From Mucilaginibacter sp. (GTDB taxonomy: Bacteria > Bacteroidota > Bacteroidia > Sphingobacteriales > Sphingobacteriaceae): a DNA stretch of 64,000 nt. Below the pieces are notes generated by a model. The model was not told where the DNA came from. It saw only the letters and a program-made list of their open reading frames with translations, and ran no database searches. The stretch covers positions 1 to 64,000 of the forward strand of contig JAQBOV010000079.1 of NCBI GenBank assembly GCA_028287895.1, given 5' to 3'. The first letter of the stretch is position 1; every line of letters starts with the position of its first letter. The position numbers and the translations under genes are program-made. Positions 8,837-18,569 of this stretch are shown here, in pieces.

Positions 8837-10162
8837 TTATTCGACAAGCGGCAATTTAATCGTAAACGTTGAGCCCTTTTTCTCCTCACTGGTCACATCA
8901 ATAGTGCCCTGGTGGTTCTCGATGATCTGGCGGGATATACTAAGGCCCAGACCGGTTGATTGTTCACCCCTGATGCCGGGTCTGCGTGCTTTCGAGAAAC
9001 GTTCGAAAATATGAGGTATCAGATCTGCCGGAATACCGAGACCATAATCCCTGACCTGTATAATGGCCTGATCGCTTTTAGCGCTTAAGTAAATCTCTAT
9101 CTTGTTTTTTGAGAATTTAAGTGCATTGGTGATCAGGTTGTCCATCACACGCTGAAATTTTTCAGCATTGATCTCCACAAAAACCTGATTTTTTGAACTG
9201 ATAAGAATAATGTTGTTTTTTGCATTTTTCTGAATTTTCCATTCACTGATAATGCTTTTTATAAAATAGTTCAGCTCGGTTCTTTGGGTCTCAATAATAT
9301 TGATGTTTTCGTTGTTGGCAGCGTCCAGCAGGTCAGCAATAATACCCCTTGCTTTGGCACACGAGGTTTTGATCATTTCTAAATTTTCGCGGGTATCATT
9401 GTTCACCTCTTCCGTTTCCATCATCATGGCCAAAGTTTCAATAGCTCCTATTGGATTGCGCAGATCATGCGCCACCATGCCCAGTATTTCATTTTTGAAC
9501 GCGCCTGCTTTTTCAATCGCCACATTCTTTTCCCTGATATCAACCAGTTGCAAAAAATAACTGGATTTATAGGAATAAAAATACCTCGAAACAAAATAGA
9601 AACAGAACAGCAGGGTTATCGATAAGAGCTGGTTGTACATCATTTCCATCCCCTCATTCTGGGTGATGTATAAAAGGGTGGTAAATAAAGCCTCAACAAT
9701 CAAGATTAACAAAATGGTTTCATCATTTTCAAACACAAAAACAACACTAACAATGCTCAGTGCTGTCAAGTATAAAACCATTGCATTGCGAGGATTTGCC
9801 GTAGCAATAAAGCTCGAAAACATCCCGCAGAATATGATGAAAAGCGCAAACAAAAAGACAAAAATGCCTATAACAATATTGGCCTTTTTCTGTTTCCTGT
9901 ATAGATATATCAGCAAATAGCTGCAAATCAGAAAAACTGGGGTTATCGCAATGTATAACCAGTTGGTGAAATTAAACTCGGGGTAATTTTGTGCCCGTGT
10001 AAGGCTTTCGGGAAATATAAAATAAAGTATGCGGAGTATTAGGTTAAGAATCAGAAATATGATACTGCCCGTTCTGATAGCAGCCAGGTTTTTTAAAGTA
10101 TAATAGTCGCGGTAGGAAGATTTGTTCTTACCTATAATTCTCTTATGCGGCTGATTACTCAA
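8837..10162 (-). CDS. membrane sensor histidine kinase
   Basis: A 441-residue kinase. About six hydrophobic helices fill residues 30-195 (7TM-like or MASE-like sensor without a recognisable ligand domain). A short coiled segment leads to HisKA with phospho-acceptor His232 in MVAHDLRNPIGAI. The HATPase domain shows the N box DNLITNALKF, the G1 box VRDYGLGIP and the G2 box STGLGLSIS. No response regulator is adjacent. The start is TTG at 10162. A full -33/-7 promoter lies upstream. Confidence 0.92.
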   Translation of the reverse strand: MSNQPHKRIIGKNKSSYRDYYTLKNLAAIRTGSIIFLILNLILRILYFIFPESLTRAQNYPEFNFTNWLYIAITPVFLICSYLLIYLYRKQKKANIVIGIFVFLFALFIIFCGMFSSFIATANPRNAMVLYLTALSIVSVVFVFENDETILLILIVEALFTTLLYITQNEGMEMMYNQLLSITLLFCFYFVSRYFYSYKSSYFLQLVDIREKNVAIEKAGAFKNEILGMVAHDLRNPIGAIETLAMMMETEEVNNDTRENLEMIKTSCAKARGIIADLLDAANNENINIIETQRTELNYFIKSIISEWKIQKNAKNNIILISSKNQVFVEINAEKFQRVMDNLITNALKFSKNKIEIYLSAKSDQAIIQVRDYGLGIPADLIPHIFERFSKARRPGIRGEQSTGLGLSISRQIIENHQGTIDVTSEEKKGSTFTIKLPLVE

Positions 10163-10186
10163 AACTTTGGTTTAGTTAGGATATAT

Positions 10187-10215
10187 CAAAAATATTAAAA
10201 TTCAAATGAACACAA
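10187..10215 (-). promoter_or_regulatory. promoter of the histidine kinase gene (TTG-N18-TATTTTTG)
   Basis: On the minus strand a TTG (10213-10215) is followed after 18 bases by TATTTTTG (10187-10194). This is the full Bacteroidota sigma-70 architecture at correct spacing, about 25 bases upstream of the TTG start codon. Confidence 0.6.
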
Positions 10216-10280
10216 GCAATATAGTTGATTTTTATGCCTGATAATGTTTTGGTTAGGTTGTAAAAGTAGACAAAATGTCC

Positions 10281-10310
10281 TTTGGAACTAAATTTATAGT
10301 GACATTTTTG
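10281..10310 (+). promoter_or_regulatory. candidate clpB promoter (TTTG-N18-CATTTTTG)
   Basis: TTTG (10281-10284) and CATTTTTG (10303-10310, one mismatch to TAnnTTTG) are separated by 18 bases, giving a leader of about 55 bases before the ATG at 10373. No CIRCE-type inverted repeat is visible, so heat control by HrcA is not supported. Confidence 0.45.
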
Positions 10311-10372
10311 CATTGTAGCCTCAATGGCAATTGTTTTGATGATAACAGCACATATACATTAAATCAAATCTC

Positions 10373-12985
10373 ATGAATTTTAACAACTTCACTATAAAAG
10401 CCCAGGAAGCAGTACAAAAGGCTTCCGAAATTGCAACTGGTAACCAGCAGCAGGCAATTGAAAATGCCCATTTGCTTAAAGGCTTGTTATTGGTTGATGA
10501 GAACGTAATATCCTATTTATTAAAAAAATTAAACGTCAACCTTAACAGGTTGAACGAATCACTTGACCAGCAGATCGCTACTTTTCCAAAGGTAAGCGGG
10601 AGCAATGTCTACCTTTCATCAGACGCGAATTCAGCTTTGCAAAAGGCACAATCATACCTCAAAGAATTTAAGGATGAGTTTGTATCCGTCGAGCATATAT
10701 TATTGGGTATTTTGGCTGCAGGCGGTAAAACAAGTACCGCTTTGAAGGATTTCGGCGTAAATGAGAAAGATCTCAAGAAGGCTATCATCGCATTGCGCGG
10801 TGATAGCAAAGTAACCGATCAGAACGCCGAAGCAACCTACAATGCTTTAAATAAATATGCCCGTAATCTCAATGAATATGCAGAATCAGGCAAGCTGGAC
10901 CCGGTTATAGGTCGTGATGAAGAGATAAGGCGGGTGATACAGATTCTGTCACGCCGTACCAAAAACAACCCGATACTGGTGGGCGAACCTGGTGTAGGCA
11001 AAACCGCAATTGCCGAAGGCATAGCCTTTAGGATAATCAAGGGAGATGTGCCGGAGAACCTGAAAACAAAAACCGTTTATTCGCTGGATATGGGTGCGCT
11101 GATTGCAGGCGCCAAATATAAAGGCGAGTTTGAAGAACGACTGAAAGCGGTAATAAAAGAAGTTACCCAGGCAGATGGCGAGATCTTCCTGTTTATTGAT
11201 GAGATACATACCCTGGTGGGCGCCGGGGGGGGCGAAGGCGCCATGGATGCAGCCAATATCCTGAAACCGGCCCTTGCTCGTGGGGAATTGAGAGCCATTG
11301 GTGCAACCACGCTTAACGAGTACCAGAAATACATGGAAAAGGATAAGGCACTGGAGCGCCGTTTCCAGATGGTATTGGTGGATGAACCTGACACCCAGGA
11401 TGCCATATCTATACTGCGTGGTTTAAAGGAGCGCTATGAAACCCACCACAAAGTACACATTAGAGACGAAGCGATCATTGCCGCTGTTGAAATGTCGCAG
11501 CGCTATATTTCCGACCGGTTTTTGCCGGATAAAGCTATTGACCTAATGGATGAGGCCGCTTCCAAGTTACGCCTGGAAATGGACTCGGTACCAGAGGAGG
11601 TAGACGAGCTGGACCGCCGCATTATGCAGCTGGAAATTGAGCGTGAGGCTATCAAGCGCGAAAAGGATGATAAACGGGTAAAGGAACTCAGCGAAGAGAT
11701 CGCCAATGTTTCGGCCACACGCGATTCATTACGTGCACAGTGGAAAAGTGAAAAGGACGTAGTGGATAATATCAACCAGAAAGTAGAGCAGATAGAAAAC
11801 TACAAACTGGAAGCTGAACAGGCCGAACGCGCGGGCGACTATGGCAAAGTAGCTGAATTGCGCTATGGACGCATCCGCGAAGCCCAGGAGGAAGTAGAGA
11901 AACTAAAGGCAACTTTACTGGAAAACCAGAAAGAGCACCGCATGCTGAAGGAAGAAGTCACCTCTGAGGATATTGCAGGCGTGGTATCGCGCTGGACCGG
12001 TGTCCCGGTTTCAAAAATGATACAAAGCGAGCGCGAGAAGCTGCTGCACCTGGAAGATGAATTGCATAAAAGGGTAGCCGGGCAGGAGGAAGCCATAGAA
12101 GCCATCAGCGATGCTATACGCCGCAGCAGGGCTGGTTTGCAGGATAAGAAGAAACCTATTGGGTCGTTCATCTTTTTGGGAACTACCGGCGTTGGTAAAA
12201 CCGAACTGGCAAAGGCACTGGCCGAATATCTGTTTAATGATGAAAACGCGCTGGTGCGTATAGATATGTCCGAATATCAGGAACGCCATGCGGTATCACG
12301 TTTGATCGGTGCGCCTCCGGGCTATGTGGGTTATGATGAAGGCGGACAACTGACCGAAGCCGTGCGCCGCAAGCCCTACAGTGTAATACTGCTTGATGAA
12401 ATTGAAAAAGCGCACCCGGATGTATTTAATATTTTGTTGCAGGTACTCGATGATGGCCGCCTGACCGACAACAAAGGCCGCCTGGTGAACTTTAAGAACA
12501 CCATTATCATCATGACATCCAATATCGGGTCGAGCCTGATACAGGAGAATTTCCAGGATTTCGAGGAAAGCGATAAGGAAGAAGTGATAGCCAAAACAAA
12601 AAACCAGTTATTTGAGCTGTTGAGGCAAACTATCCGTCCCGAGTTTTTAAACCGGATCGATGAGATCATTATGTTTACCCCCCTTAGCCGCGATGAGATA
12701 AGCGAAATTGTGAAACTGCAGTTTAAGCATGTCCAGCAATCATTAGCTGAAATGGGGATAACTATCGAGGCTTCGGAAGAAGCGTTGGATTGGCTGGCAC
12801 AATTGGGCTATGATCCGCAGTTTGGCGCAAGGCCCCTGAAGAGGGTGATCCAGAAGAAGATACTGAACGAACTGTCAAAACAAATACTGAGCGGTAAAAT
12901 AGATAAGGACAGCAAAATAAAACTGGACATGTTTGATAACCAGTTTGTGTTTTTGAACACCAATGAGCCTGCCCATGCAGAATAA
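10373..12985 (+). CDS. clpB: ATP-dependent chaperone ClpB
   Basis: Hexameric AAA+ disaggregase that works with DnaK to pull proteins out of aggregates. Domains in order are the Clp_N repeats (about 1-145), AAA-1 with Walker A GEPGVGKT (about 203-210) and Walker [11 protein letters not shown], the coiled-coil middle domain (about 400-530, rich in E/K/R) that separates ClpB from ClpA/ClpC, and AAA-2 with GTTGVGKT (about 603-610). The C-terminal D2-small domain has [11 protein letters not shown]. At 870 aa it is full length. It stands alone, with hairpins downstream. Confidence 0.98.
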   Translation: MNFNNFTIKAQEAVQKASEIATGNQQQAIENAHLLKGLLLVDENVISYLLKKLNVNLNRLNESLDQQIATFPKVSGSNVYLSSDANSALQKAQSYLKEFKDEFVSVEHILLGILAAGGKTSTALKDFGVNEKDLKKAIIALRGDSKVTDQNAEATYNALNKYARNLNEYAESGKLDPVIGRDEEIRRVIQILSRRTKNNPILVGEPGVGKTAIAEGIAFRIIKGDVPENLKTKTVYSLDMGALIAGAKYKGEFEERLKAVIKEVTQADGEIFLFIDEIHTLVGAGGGEGAMDAANILKPALARGELRAIGATTLNEYQKYMEKDKALERRFQMVLVDEPDTQDAISILRGLKERYETHHKVHIRDEAIIAAVEMSQRYISDRFLPDKAIDLMDEAASKLRLEMDSVPEEVDELDRRIMQLEIEREAIKREKDDKRVKELSEEIANVSATRDSLRAQWKSEKDVVDNINQKVEQIENYKLEAEQAERAGDYGKVAELRYGRIREAQEEVEKLKATLLENQKEHRMLKEEVTSEDIAGVVSRWTGVPVSKMIQSEREKLLHLEDELHKRVAGQEEAIEAISDAIRRSRAGLQDKKKPIGSFIFLGTTGVGKTELAKALAEYLFNDENALVRIDMSEYQERHAVSRLIGAPPGYVGYDEGGQLTEAVRRKPYSVILLDEIEKAHPDVFNILLQVLDDGRLTDNKGRLVNFKNTIIIMTSNIGSSLIQENFQDFEESDKEEVIAKTKNQLFELLRQTIRPEFLNRIDEIIMFTPLSRDEISEIVKLQFKHVQQSLAEMGITIEASEEALDWLAQLGYDPQFGARPLKRVIQKKILNELSKQILSGKIDKDSKIKLDMFDNQFVFLNTNEPAHAE

Positions 12986-13017
12986 AATTTGCTGGTAAAA
13001 TTTTAATGGCCTTGCTT

Positions 13018-13059
13018 GCCGCGCCTTTTTGTTTTTAAGGCGCGGCTGTGCGCAGCCGC
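13018..13059. repeat. two overlapping inverted repeats downstream of clpB
   Basis: GCCGCGCCTT (13018-13027) pairs with AAGGCGCGGC (13037-13046) across a T-rich loop. GCGGCTG (13042-13048) pairs with CAGCCGC (13053-13059). They share five bases, so they cannot both form fully. The second is followed by an A run rather than a T run on the plus strand, so it is not a classic plus-strand terminator. Confidence 0.6.
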
Positions 13060-13146
13060 AAAAAAAGCTTTCAGGAATATTCACCCAGACGCATCAACGT
13101 ACGTTTATATATTGCAAGTAATGCTTGGTCTGTAATAGTTCGGATA

Positions 13147-13782
13147 CTATTTTTTTGCCGGTGTGATTTTAAAATTCTTCCAGTCACCATCGGTACCTCC
13201 GGTCCACAGGCCAATCATTTTGCCATCGGTATGCACAAGAGGTTCAACCATTAATGACGGCGTGATGCTTCCGTTGACATATACCTTGATATTTTTACTG
13301 TCCACCGTTATGCGTGCATGAAGCCATGCATTTGGATCAGGTGCCGGATTAATAGGTTGCTCATACTGGCCCGGAAATTCTTGACGCAGTTTGGACCATT
13401 CGTAATTAGGGGAGGCTATATACTGTATCGAATGCGCTTTTCTGACAGGATCATTTGCACGGAAGTTAAATGGGCGAAAGTAAATTGTTTCGTAAGTCGT
13501 ATTGTTTAGCCCATGAAAGGCGATTCCTACAAAACTGGCCTGCAGTTCGTCCTTGCCTTTGATATCAAATTCAATTGTTCCATAAGTAAATTGTTTATTC
13601 CTCATCCAGGCAAGTCCTGTACCTCCTTTATCATTTAAATGTACGCTGCCTATAGCTGTTCCCCTGCTTATGGTACGGTTAATGACGATATACTTCCCTT
13701 GCAATTCATCAGCGGATTGATCAAAACAATTGAATGTTATAAGAAGCATTATAACGAAAGCGAAGAAGAATAGAGTTCTCAT
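13147..13782 (-). CDS. secreted lectin/glucanase-fold (DUF1080-like) protein
   Basis: A 211-residue protein with an N-terminal export signal (RTLFFFAFVIMLLITFNC). The cysteine after TFN only loosely fits a lipobox. The rest alternates beta strands with family-typical phrases such as YGTIEFDIKG, FVGIAFHG, YETIYFRPFNF, HARITVDSKNIKVYVNG and GLWTGGTDGDWKNFKI, which is the ConA-like jelly-roll pattern of DUF1080/family-16-like domains. It probably binds or cuts a sugar polymer outside the cytoplasm; catalytic residues cannot be assigned. Stands alone. Confidence 0.7.
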   Translation of the reverse strand: MRTLFFFAFVIMLLITFNCFDQSADELQGKYIVINRTISRGTAIGSVHLNDKGGTGLAWMRNKQFTYGTIEFDIKGKDELQASFVGIAFHGLNNTTYETIYFRPFNFRANDPVRKAHSIQYIASPNYEWSKLRQEFPGQYEQPINPAPDPNAWLHARITVDSKNIKVYVNGSITPSLMVEPLVHTDGKMIGLWTGGTDGDWKNFKITPAKK

Positions 13783-13968
13783 GTGTTACTAATTTTTGAT
13801 TGTATAATCCCGTCGTAAAATGACACTATAAATCTTCGGATAATCGCTTCGGCTATCAATTCATTTTTTGTTCAAGTTTTTTCATGTTATCATTGAACTG
13901 GTTCAGGTTGATCAGCTTTGGTATGAAATTACAGAAATCAGACCGCCAATTATGCCCTTACCAACAAT

Positions 13969-14661
13969 TCAGTCCACTATCGATATCCCATTGGCGTCCG
14001 TTGTCAATACCTCACTCATGAAATTAAGAAAAGGCCGCATTTTTTTAAATACGTCATTCACGCTATGTAAAAAGTCCGGACTGGCTACCTCTTTATCGGT
14101 AAATTCATACTTAAGAAGAAATTGTTTATAGCGTAACAAATCAATAGCCGGATGGTCTTTCGTATAGCCCCGCGGGGTTGTGCTGAGTTGCTCGCCTATC
14201 ATCTTTCCAAATGTTTTTGTTAATGTTTTGTCTGCCAGGAGCTTTTCCCAGGTGTTGTAGTTCTCGTCCATGTCCTTCCGTATTCTTTTCATGTCATTTA
14301 ATTCAGGGCCCCAAAAGCCCCCGGCCAAAAATGAATTCCCAGGTTCAATACGAAAATAGTATCCGCCACGCAATTTCTTTGTAGCCCTTTTTAAACTTCC
14401 GCTCCAGTGGATATTATAGGGTGTTTTATCTTTGGAAAAGCGGATATCTTTGTATATTCTGAATACGCTATTCTTCCCTGAAGCGGTTTCAATTTTATCA
14501 TGTTTATTCATTTCAGCCAGCAGGGCATCGGCAAAAGCAATAACATTGCTGTGCGCTTCGATATATCTGTCTTTATGATTATTGAACCAGTCGCGATTGT
14601 TGTTTTTTGAAAGATCTTTTAAAAAATTGATGGAATCTTTTTTTATGCTAACTGCAGCCAT
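13969..14661 (-). CDS. DUF2461 family protein
   Basis: A 230-residue protein with the DUF2461 hallmarks: FLKDLSKNNNRDWFNNHKDRY near the N terminus, VFRIYKDIRFSKDKTPYN in the middle, GGYYFRIEPGNSFLAGGFWGPE and LLRYKQFLLKYEFTDKEV near the C terminus. The family is widespread and of unknown function. No signal peptide or membrane segment. The gene stands alone between long spacers. Confidence 0.88.
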   Translation of the reverse strand: MAAVSIKKDSINFLKDLSKNNNRDWFNNHKDRYIEAHSNVIAFADALLAEMNKHDKIETASGKNSVFRIYKDIRFSKDKTPYNIHWSGSLKRATKKLRGGYYFRIEPGNSFLAGGFWGPELNDMKRIRKDMDENYNTWEKLLADKTLTKTFGKMIGEQLSTTPRGYTKDHPAIDLLRYKQFLLKYEFTDKEVASPDFLHSVNDVFKKMRPFLNFMSEVLTTDANGISIVD

Positions 14662-15008
14662 TTTGCTTATGTTTAATTTTGATTTTCTATTCGAAGACGC
14701 TTTCGCTTTTGTATTGAACCGGCACGCTACCGCTAAGTCACTTATGTAAAAAACGTAAATAATTGCTTAAGTCACAAGCGGAAGGCCGCCGGCAGAGGGC
14801 AGCCATATATCTTTGGATAATGGTCATTTCAAAAAATTGACGAATAGTATGTACCTATATGGAAAACATTTGCCTTATTTTATCCCGCAGTCTGCCGGCG
14901 GGGGCACCGGCAGCGGTACAGCATTCCCTTGTCGCAAAAAGCAAGAGATTTTTTTTGTTACGCAAAGAGCTATCCGCCGGAACTATAGGCAAACCCTTCT
15001 GGCGGTCT
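14662..15008. other. intergenic region without a recognised gene
   Basis: 347 bases between DUF2461 and the PAS gene. It holds a hairpin CTGCCGG/CCGGCAG near 14893-14914 and short reading frames that match nothing I recognise. No RNA gene, promoter consensus or reading frame can be supported. Confidence 0.5.
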
Positions 15009-15974
15009 TTAATCAACTGTTTTATCAATAATACGTCTGATTATTTGATCCAATTCCCCGGTAGCGGTTTCCAGGTGTGTTAGTAATTCCCTGTTGGTTT
15101 CACCAATTGTTTCCTTGTTCATTAGCTGTATTAATCCTAAAATACTTGCAACCGGCCGCCTGATCTCGTGGGCATTGATCCGCGCTATTTCAGTCAGCTG
15201 TTCGTTTTGACGCATTATTCGCAATTCGTTCCGTTTAAGAACAGTTATATCCTGCATTGCGCCTATCATACGCGTTCCTATCCCTTTTTCATCTCTTATC
15301 ACAATCCCTTTATCCAGCACAAAAGCATACTCACCATTTGCTTTTTTAAAACGGTATTCCTGGGTCCAGTTTATCATGGTTCCGTATTTTACCTGGTCGG
15401 GATAAAGTACTACCCTTTCCCTGTCATCCGGGTGCACATGCTCAAAATAAAATGGCAGATTGTCATTATTGATACCCGGCTTATGCCCAAATAGGTTTTT
15501 AATGTTCCCTGAATAATAGACTTCATTGGTTTCTAAATTCCAGTCCCATATAATGTCAGAAGCAGCTTTAGTAGCATACTCAAACCTTTCATTGCTTATT
15601 TGCAACTCGCGCAAAGCATTTGTTTTATCAGTGACATCATTGCAAACTACCATCATACATTTCCTGTTTTTATATTTTATAGGTTGTCCTATAACTTCAA
15701 CTTTAATCGGCTGTCCATTTTTTTTGATGTGGTTCCAGGTACCCAGGTTACTTGCCTCGGAATTAACAATTTCTTTTAAAACGTTGACTATCAAAGGAAT
15801 TTCGTCTGCCGGACGAATATCTTTAACGCTCATGCCTAAAAATTCTTCCTGCGAATAACCATAAAATTCCGTTGCCATTTTGTTAGTATCCAATATTTGC
15901 ATGGTTTTCAAGTCATAAATAATAATGGGAAGCGGACTTGAATAAAAAAGTACTTTATAGTCTACAGAATCCAT
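15009..15974 (-). CDS. PAS-PAS-HisKA protein lacking an ATPase domain
   Basis: A 321-residue cytoplasmic protein. PAS 1 (about 5-120, with LDTNKMATEFYGYSQEEFLG) and PAS 2 with PAC (about 130-245, ending MIGAMQDITVLKRNE) are followed by a HisKA-like helix with His269 in INAHEIRRPVASILGLIQL. It stops about 50 residues later at RRIIDKTVD, where a HATPase domain should begin. No in-frame or shifted N, G1 or G2 box is visible downstream. It may be a phosphotransfer or dimerisation partner for other kinases, or a truncated kinase. Confidence 0.8.
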   Translation of the reverse strand: MDSVDYKVLFYSSPLPIIIYDLKTMQILDTNKMATEFYGYSQEEFLGMSVKDIRPADEIPLIVNVLKEIVNSEASNLGTWNHIKKNGQPIKVEVIGQPIKYKNRKCMMVVCNDVTDKTNALRELQISNERFEYATKAASDIIWDWNLETNEVYYSGNIKNLFGHKPGINNDNLPFYFEHVHPDDRERVVLYPDQVKYGTMINWTQEYRFKKANGEYAFVLDKGIVIRDEKGIGTRMIGAMQDITVLKRNELRIMRQNEQLTEIARINAHEIRRPVASILGLIQLMNKETIGETNRELLTHLETATGELDQIIRRIIDKTVD

Positions 15975-15983
15975 AAGGCATTT

Positions 15984-16217
15984 TCAATAGATATTTTGCG
16001 GATGCATGATGGGTAATATTTTTGGTACGGAACGCGAAGGATTTTGCCGGGCTTTGTTTTGCTTTCCGAGAAAACCATTGATAACCGTTATTAGGGCAGC
16101 ATTAACGGATCTTAAATAAGCGAATAGTTTCATCATTTGATAAGGATTCAACCTGTCTAATAAGATATTATTTGTCATAGGGGATGAATAAAAATTCAGA
16201 AAATGTTTCCTTATCAC
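15984..16217 (-). CDS. short hypothetical ORF upstream of the PAS gene
   Basis: A possible 77-residue protein ending nine bases before the PAS gene on the same strand. It has one hydrophobic stretch (ALITVINGF) and a basic C-terminal part. It resembles nothing I recognise, and the start is ambiguous (a second Met at residue 14). It could be non-coding leader sequence. Confidence 0.2.
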   Translation of the reverse strand: MIRKHFLNFYSSPMTNNILLDRLNPYQMMKLFAYLRSVNAALITVINGFLGKQNKARQNPSRSVPKILPIMHPQNIY

Positions 16218-16610
16218 CTGATCATTCCAAAAAGAGGTAAAAGCCGGTAACGATTTTCTTTGTCTGTAACAAATTTAATCTTTTTGCGCATATTTTTAAT
16301 TTGAGATTAAAAAAACATTCAAAATTTATAAACACTGTTCTGGCTATTTAAATTTTTATGATTTTATTGGGATTGTAACTTGTAATTATGAAAAGCAAGC
16401 CTGCATCAAACAACCCGGCGTATTTGATGGTTATAACAACGGGAATTATTTTTGCCGCATTAAAACCAGATCATGAAACCATTATAATATAAGCTATTGC
16501 TCAAACAAAATCCAAATTAGCTTATTATAGCTTCATCCCGATAGCTGTCGGGGACATAAAAACAAATTGTGCAGCACTCATGAGTGCCATTTAAAAACAA
16601 ACATTACACC
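16218..16610. other. intergenic region with a Bacteroidota-type palindrome
   Basis: About 390 bases, mostly AT-rich. It contains a possible 34-residue reading frame at 16388-16492 (listed separately) and the short palindrome ATCCCGATAGCTGTCGGGGA at 16535-16554, a type I recall as dispersed in genomes of this phylum. Confidence 0.5.
16388..16492 (+). CDS. possible small membrane peptide (34 aa)
   Basis: An ATG-initiated frame encodes MKSKPASNNPAYLMVITTGI and continues IFAALKPDHETIII to a TAA. It has one hydrophobic segment flanked by a basic N-terminal side. There is no family match that I recognise and no clear ribosome site. A lone short frame in an AT-rich gap can arise by chance. Confidence 0.25.
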   Translation: MKSKPASNNPAYLMVITTGIIFAALKPDHETIII

Positions 16611-16955
16611 ATGAAAAATTACGAAACCTTAGTGGATGCCACTAACGACCTGTATAAAAGAGGGTATACCGCCAACCTAAGCCTGGAAGGCGATACTATA
16701 GATGATAAGGCGCAAGAGATACACATGAGTGCTGATGATTTTGAGATCGATGAATTTTATCGCTTCGAAGGGCAAAGCAATCCGTCTGATATGTCCATAG
16801 TATATGGTATCAGTTCGCCAAAATATAAACTAAAGGGTGTGCTGGTAAATGCTTATGGCACCTATGCCAACGACAGTTCATCAGCTATCCAGGCTAAATT
16901 ACACCACAACCAGGTGAGTGTCAATTTGCATGGGAGTGACCGGCCGACTTCCTGA
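16611..16955 (+). CDS. conserved hypothetical protein (mislabelled PRPP-synthetase family)
   Basis: A 114-residue acidic protein, MKNYETLVDATNDLYKRGYT... The central IDDKAQEIHMSADDFEIDEFYRFEG and SIVYGISSPKYKLKGVLVNAYG are typical of a small Bacteroidota family often labelled 'phosphoribosylpyrophosphate synthetase' in databases, although no PRPP-synthase motif is present. I chose ATG 16611: a GTG at 16584 would add nine residues unlike the family. The final residues (GSDRPTS) may vary between strains. Function unknown. Confidence 0.7.
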   Translation: MKNYETLVDATNDLYKRGYTANLSLEGDTIDDKAQEIHMSADDFEIDEFYRFEGQSNPSDMSIVYGISSPKYKLKGVLVNAYGTYANDSSSAIQAKLHHNQVSVNLHGSDRPTS

Positions 16956-17028
16956 AGTTGCGGTCGGTGGTTTGCGGCGGGCAATTGTAGTTTTATTCAG
17001 GTGCAAACTGCTGACTCAAAACTTCGAA

Positions 17029-17580
17029 CTAAAGCTGTGATAAGAGCTTCTTCCCCCGTGATTGGATTGCTGCCGAGCCGTTGTGCATTAAAAACCGGAT
17101 TTGGTTTGCCAGTTCTTCGGCTACCCAGGGATAGCGGTGGCGGATATTGAATAAAGCCTGTACGGCAAACACTTTAACGGCTATCAATACTTTAGGGTCT
17201 ATGATCCAGTCGAAAAGTTGCTCTGTTGCCGGTTCCAGATTAATATCTGCTAATTTTCGCTCTATGTTTAATGGCACTTTGAGCGAGGTGATACGCATTA
17301 CAATTTTGGCATAATGTCTTTTGCAGCTCGGGTTTTTAACATCCTTTATCCGCCATAGCAGATAGTCCATGTCATTAAGATAATGCTCAGGTTTTTGAAG
17401 GAAAAGATTTTCGAGTATCCAGGCAGCTCTGAAAGCTACATTTTTATCCAGATGAAAGGTAATGTCAATCAGATCGGGTAAGGCGAACTGTTGTTTTTCC
17501 AGAATCGCGCTTAGCTTAACTACTTTGATCTTAGTTACGGTAGTACTTATTTCTTTTACCAATTCACCGGCTGTCAGCAT
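17029..17580 (-). CDS. HEAT-like alpha-helical protein, paralogue A
   Basis: A 183-residue all-helical protein. Repeating two-helix units (LPDLIDITFHLDKNVAFRAAWILENLF; LFDWIIDPKVLIAVKVFAVQALFNIRHRYPWVAEEL) suggest HEAT/ARM-like packing for protein binding. It is clearly homologous over its full length to the next gene at 17813-18373, sharing RHRYPW[VI]AEEL, DPK[VM]L and [KR]HYAKI/KPYAKI. No enzyme motif and no signal peptide. Function unknown. Confidence 0.7.
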   Translation of the reverse strand: MLTAGELVKEISTTVTKIKVVKLSAILEKQQFALPDLIDITFHLDKNVAFRAAWILENLFLQKPEHYLNDMDYLLWRIKDVKNPSCKRHYAKIVMRITSLKVPLNIERKLADINLEPATEQLFDWIIDPKVLIAVKVFAVQALFNIRHRYPWVAEELANQIRFLMHNGSAAIQSRGKKLLSQL

Positions 17581-17757
17581 TGCAGTGCTAAGATAAAAAG
17601 ATAACCCTACATGGCGGGTTAATTTACGCCATCGGGGCTAACAGGCGGCGGAAAAAAGCGAAATATATTCCTCGTGCCGCCGGGCAAGACACATTCGCTA
17701 TAGATAAATTAGTATTGCACCGACGGCGCAAAAAAAGCGTTTTGATCAGTGCTGCCG

Positions 17758-17781
17758 ATATTTTGCTCCGGAGCAAAATAT
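17758..17781. repeat. 24-bp perfect palindrome between HEAT-like paralogues
   Basis: ATATTTTGCTCC is followed directly by its exact reverse complement GGAGCAAAATAT. A smaller inverted repeat TTCCTG/CAGGAA follows at about 17781-17799. On either strand T comes before the GC core and A after it, the opposite of an intrinsic terminator. It could be a protein-binding site or a dispersed repeat. Confidence 0.75.
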
Positions 17782-17812
17782 TCCTGCGAAATTCAGGAAG
17801 TTATTATAGGAA

Positions 17813-18373
17813 CTAATCTTCGCAATGCAGGTAGCTCAAAATGTAATTACATTTGGCTAAAAGGTTAGGTGTTGCATTGCGCGCTATAAACTCCAGTTGT
17901 TTCGAAAGCTCTTCGGCTATCCATGGATAGCGGTGCCGCATGTTAAAGAGCGCCTCGCTGGCTGATGCCCTCACACTGACCAGCATTTTAGGGTCTGTCA
18001 TCCATTCAAAACACAATTCAACTACGCGTTCCAGATTGATCTCTTTCATTTTACTGCGCACCTGGCGGGGCACCTCGGGCGAGGTGATATGCATCAATAT
18101 TTTAGCATAGGGCTTTTTGCCGGCCTGAGTGGTGATATCTTCAATACGCTCAATAAAATATGCTATATGCTCGTAGTAATTTTCGGGGAATTTGAACAGG
18201 ATATATTCCAGTAAACGGGACGATTTTAAGGCGATCTCTTTATCGGTGTAAAATGTTAGGTCAACCAATTCGCGAAGGGAAAAATTTTCGCGTTTGAGTT
18301 GACCGCCCAGTTTAGCCAAAGTGATCTTTCTCCCCGAAGCGGATATATGCTGAATTAATTGTGACTGTGTCAT
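17813..18373 (-). CDS. HEAT-like alpha-helical protein, paralogue B
   Basis: A 186-residue paralogue of the preceding protein with the same helical layout: LRELVDLTFYTDKEIALKSSRLLEYILF, then the shared DPKMLVSVRASASEALFNMRHRYPW block (about 130-155) and a final helix ending ILSYLHCED. The two genes lie in tandem on the same strand, 232 bases apart, which suggests a local duplication that has since diverged. Function unknown. Confidence 0.7.
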   Translation of the reverse strand: MTQSQLIQHISASGRKITLAKLGGQLKRENFSLRELVDLTFYTDKEIALKSSRLLEYILFKFPENYYEHIAYFIERIEDITTQAGKKPYAKILMHITSPEVPRQVRSKMKEINLERVVELCFEWMTDPKMLVSVRASASEALFNMRHRYPWIAEELSKQLEFIARNATPNLLAKCNYILSYLHCED

Positions 18374-18569
18374 TTCAGGTTAGGGTTTTACAGCTACGAT
18401 TCAGATTTTGTGATACTGATATCTTTATTAACAATAGTTATTAACAGATGTTAGCAGGCACTGTAAATATACTAATTTTTATATTTTTCGCAATAATTTT
18501 TTTAATTAAAAAATAATTTTTTCTTTTAACCTGATAATTTCTGAATTTAGCTACTTCCGCCAAAAATTT

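Noticed and set aside
12875..13084. Minus-strand frame over the clpB end
   Set aside because: Covers the clpB 3' end and GC-rich hairpins; low-quality protein, no homology seen.
14813..15083. Two short plus-strand frames after the PAS gene
   Set aside because: They overlap the PAS gene antisense and have no recognisable features.
17758..17781. Palindrome as an intrinsic terminator
   Set aside because: On both strands T residues precede and A residues follow the GC core, the reverse of terminator order.
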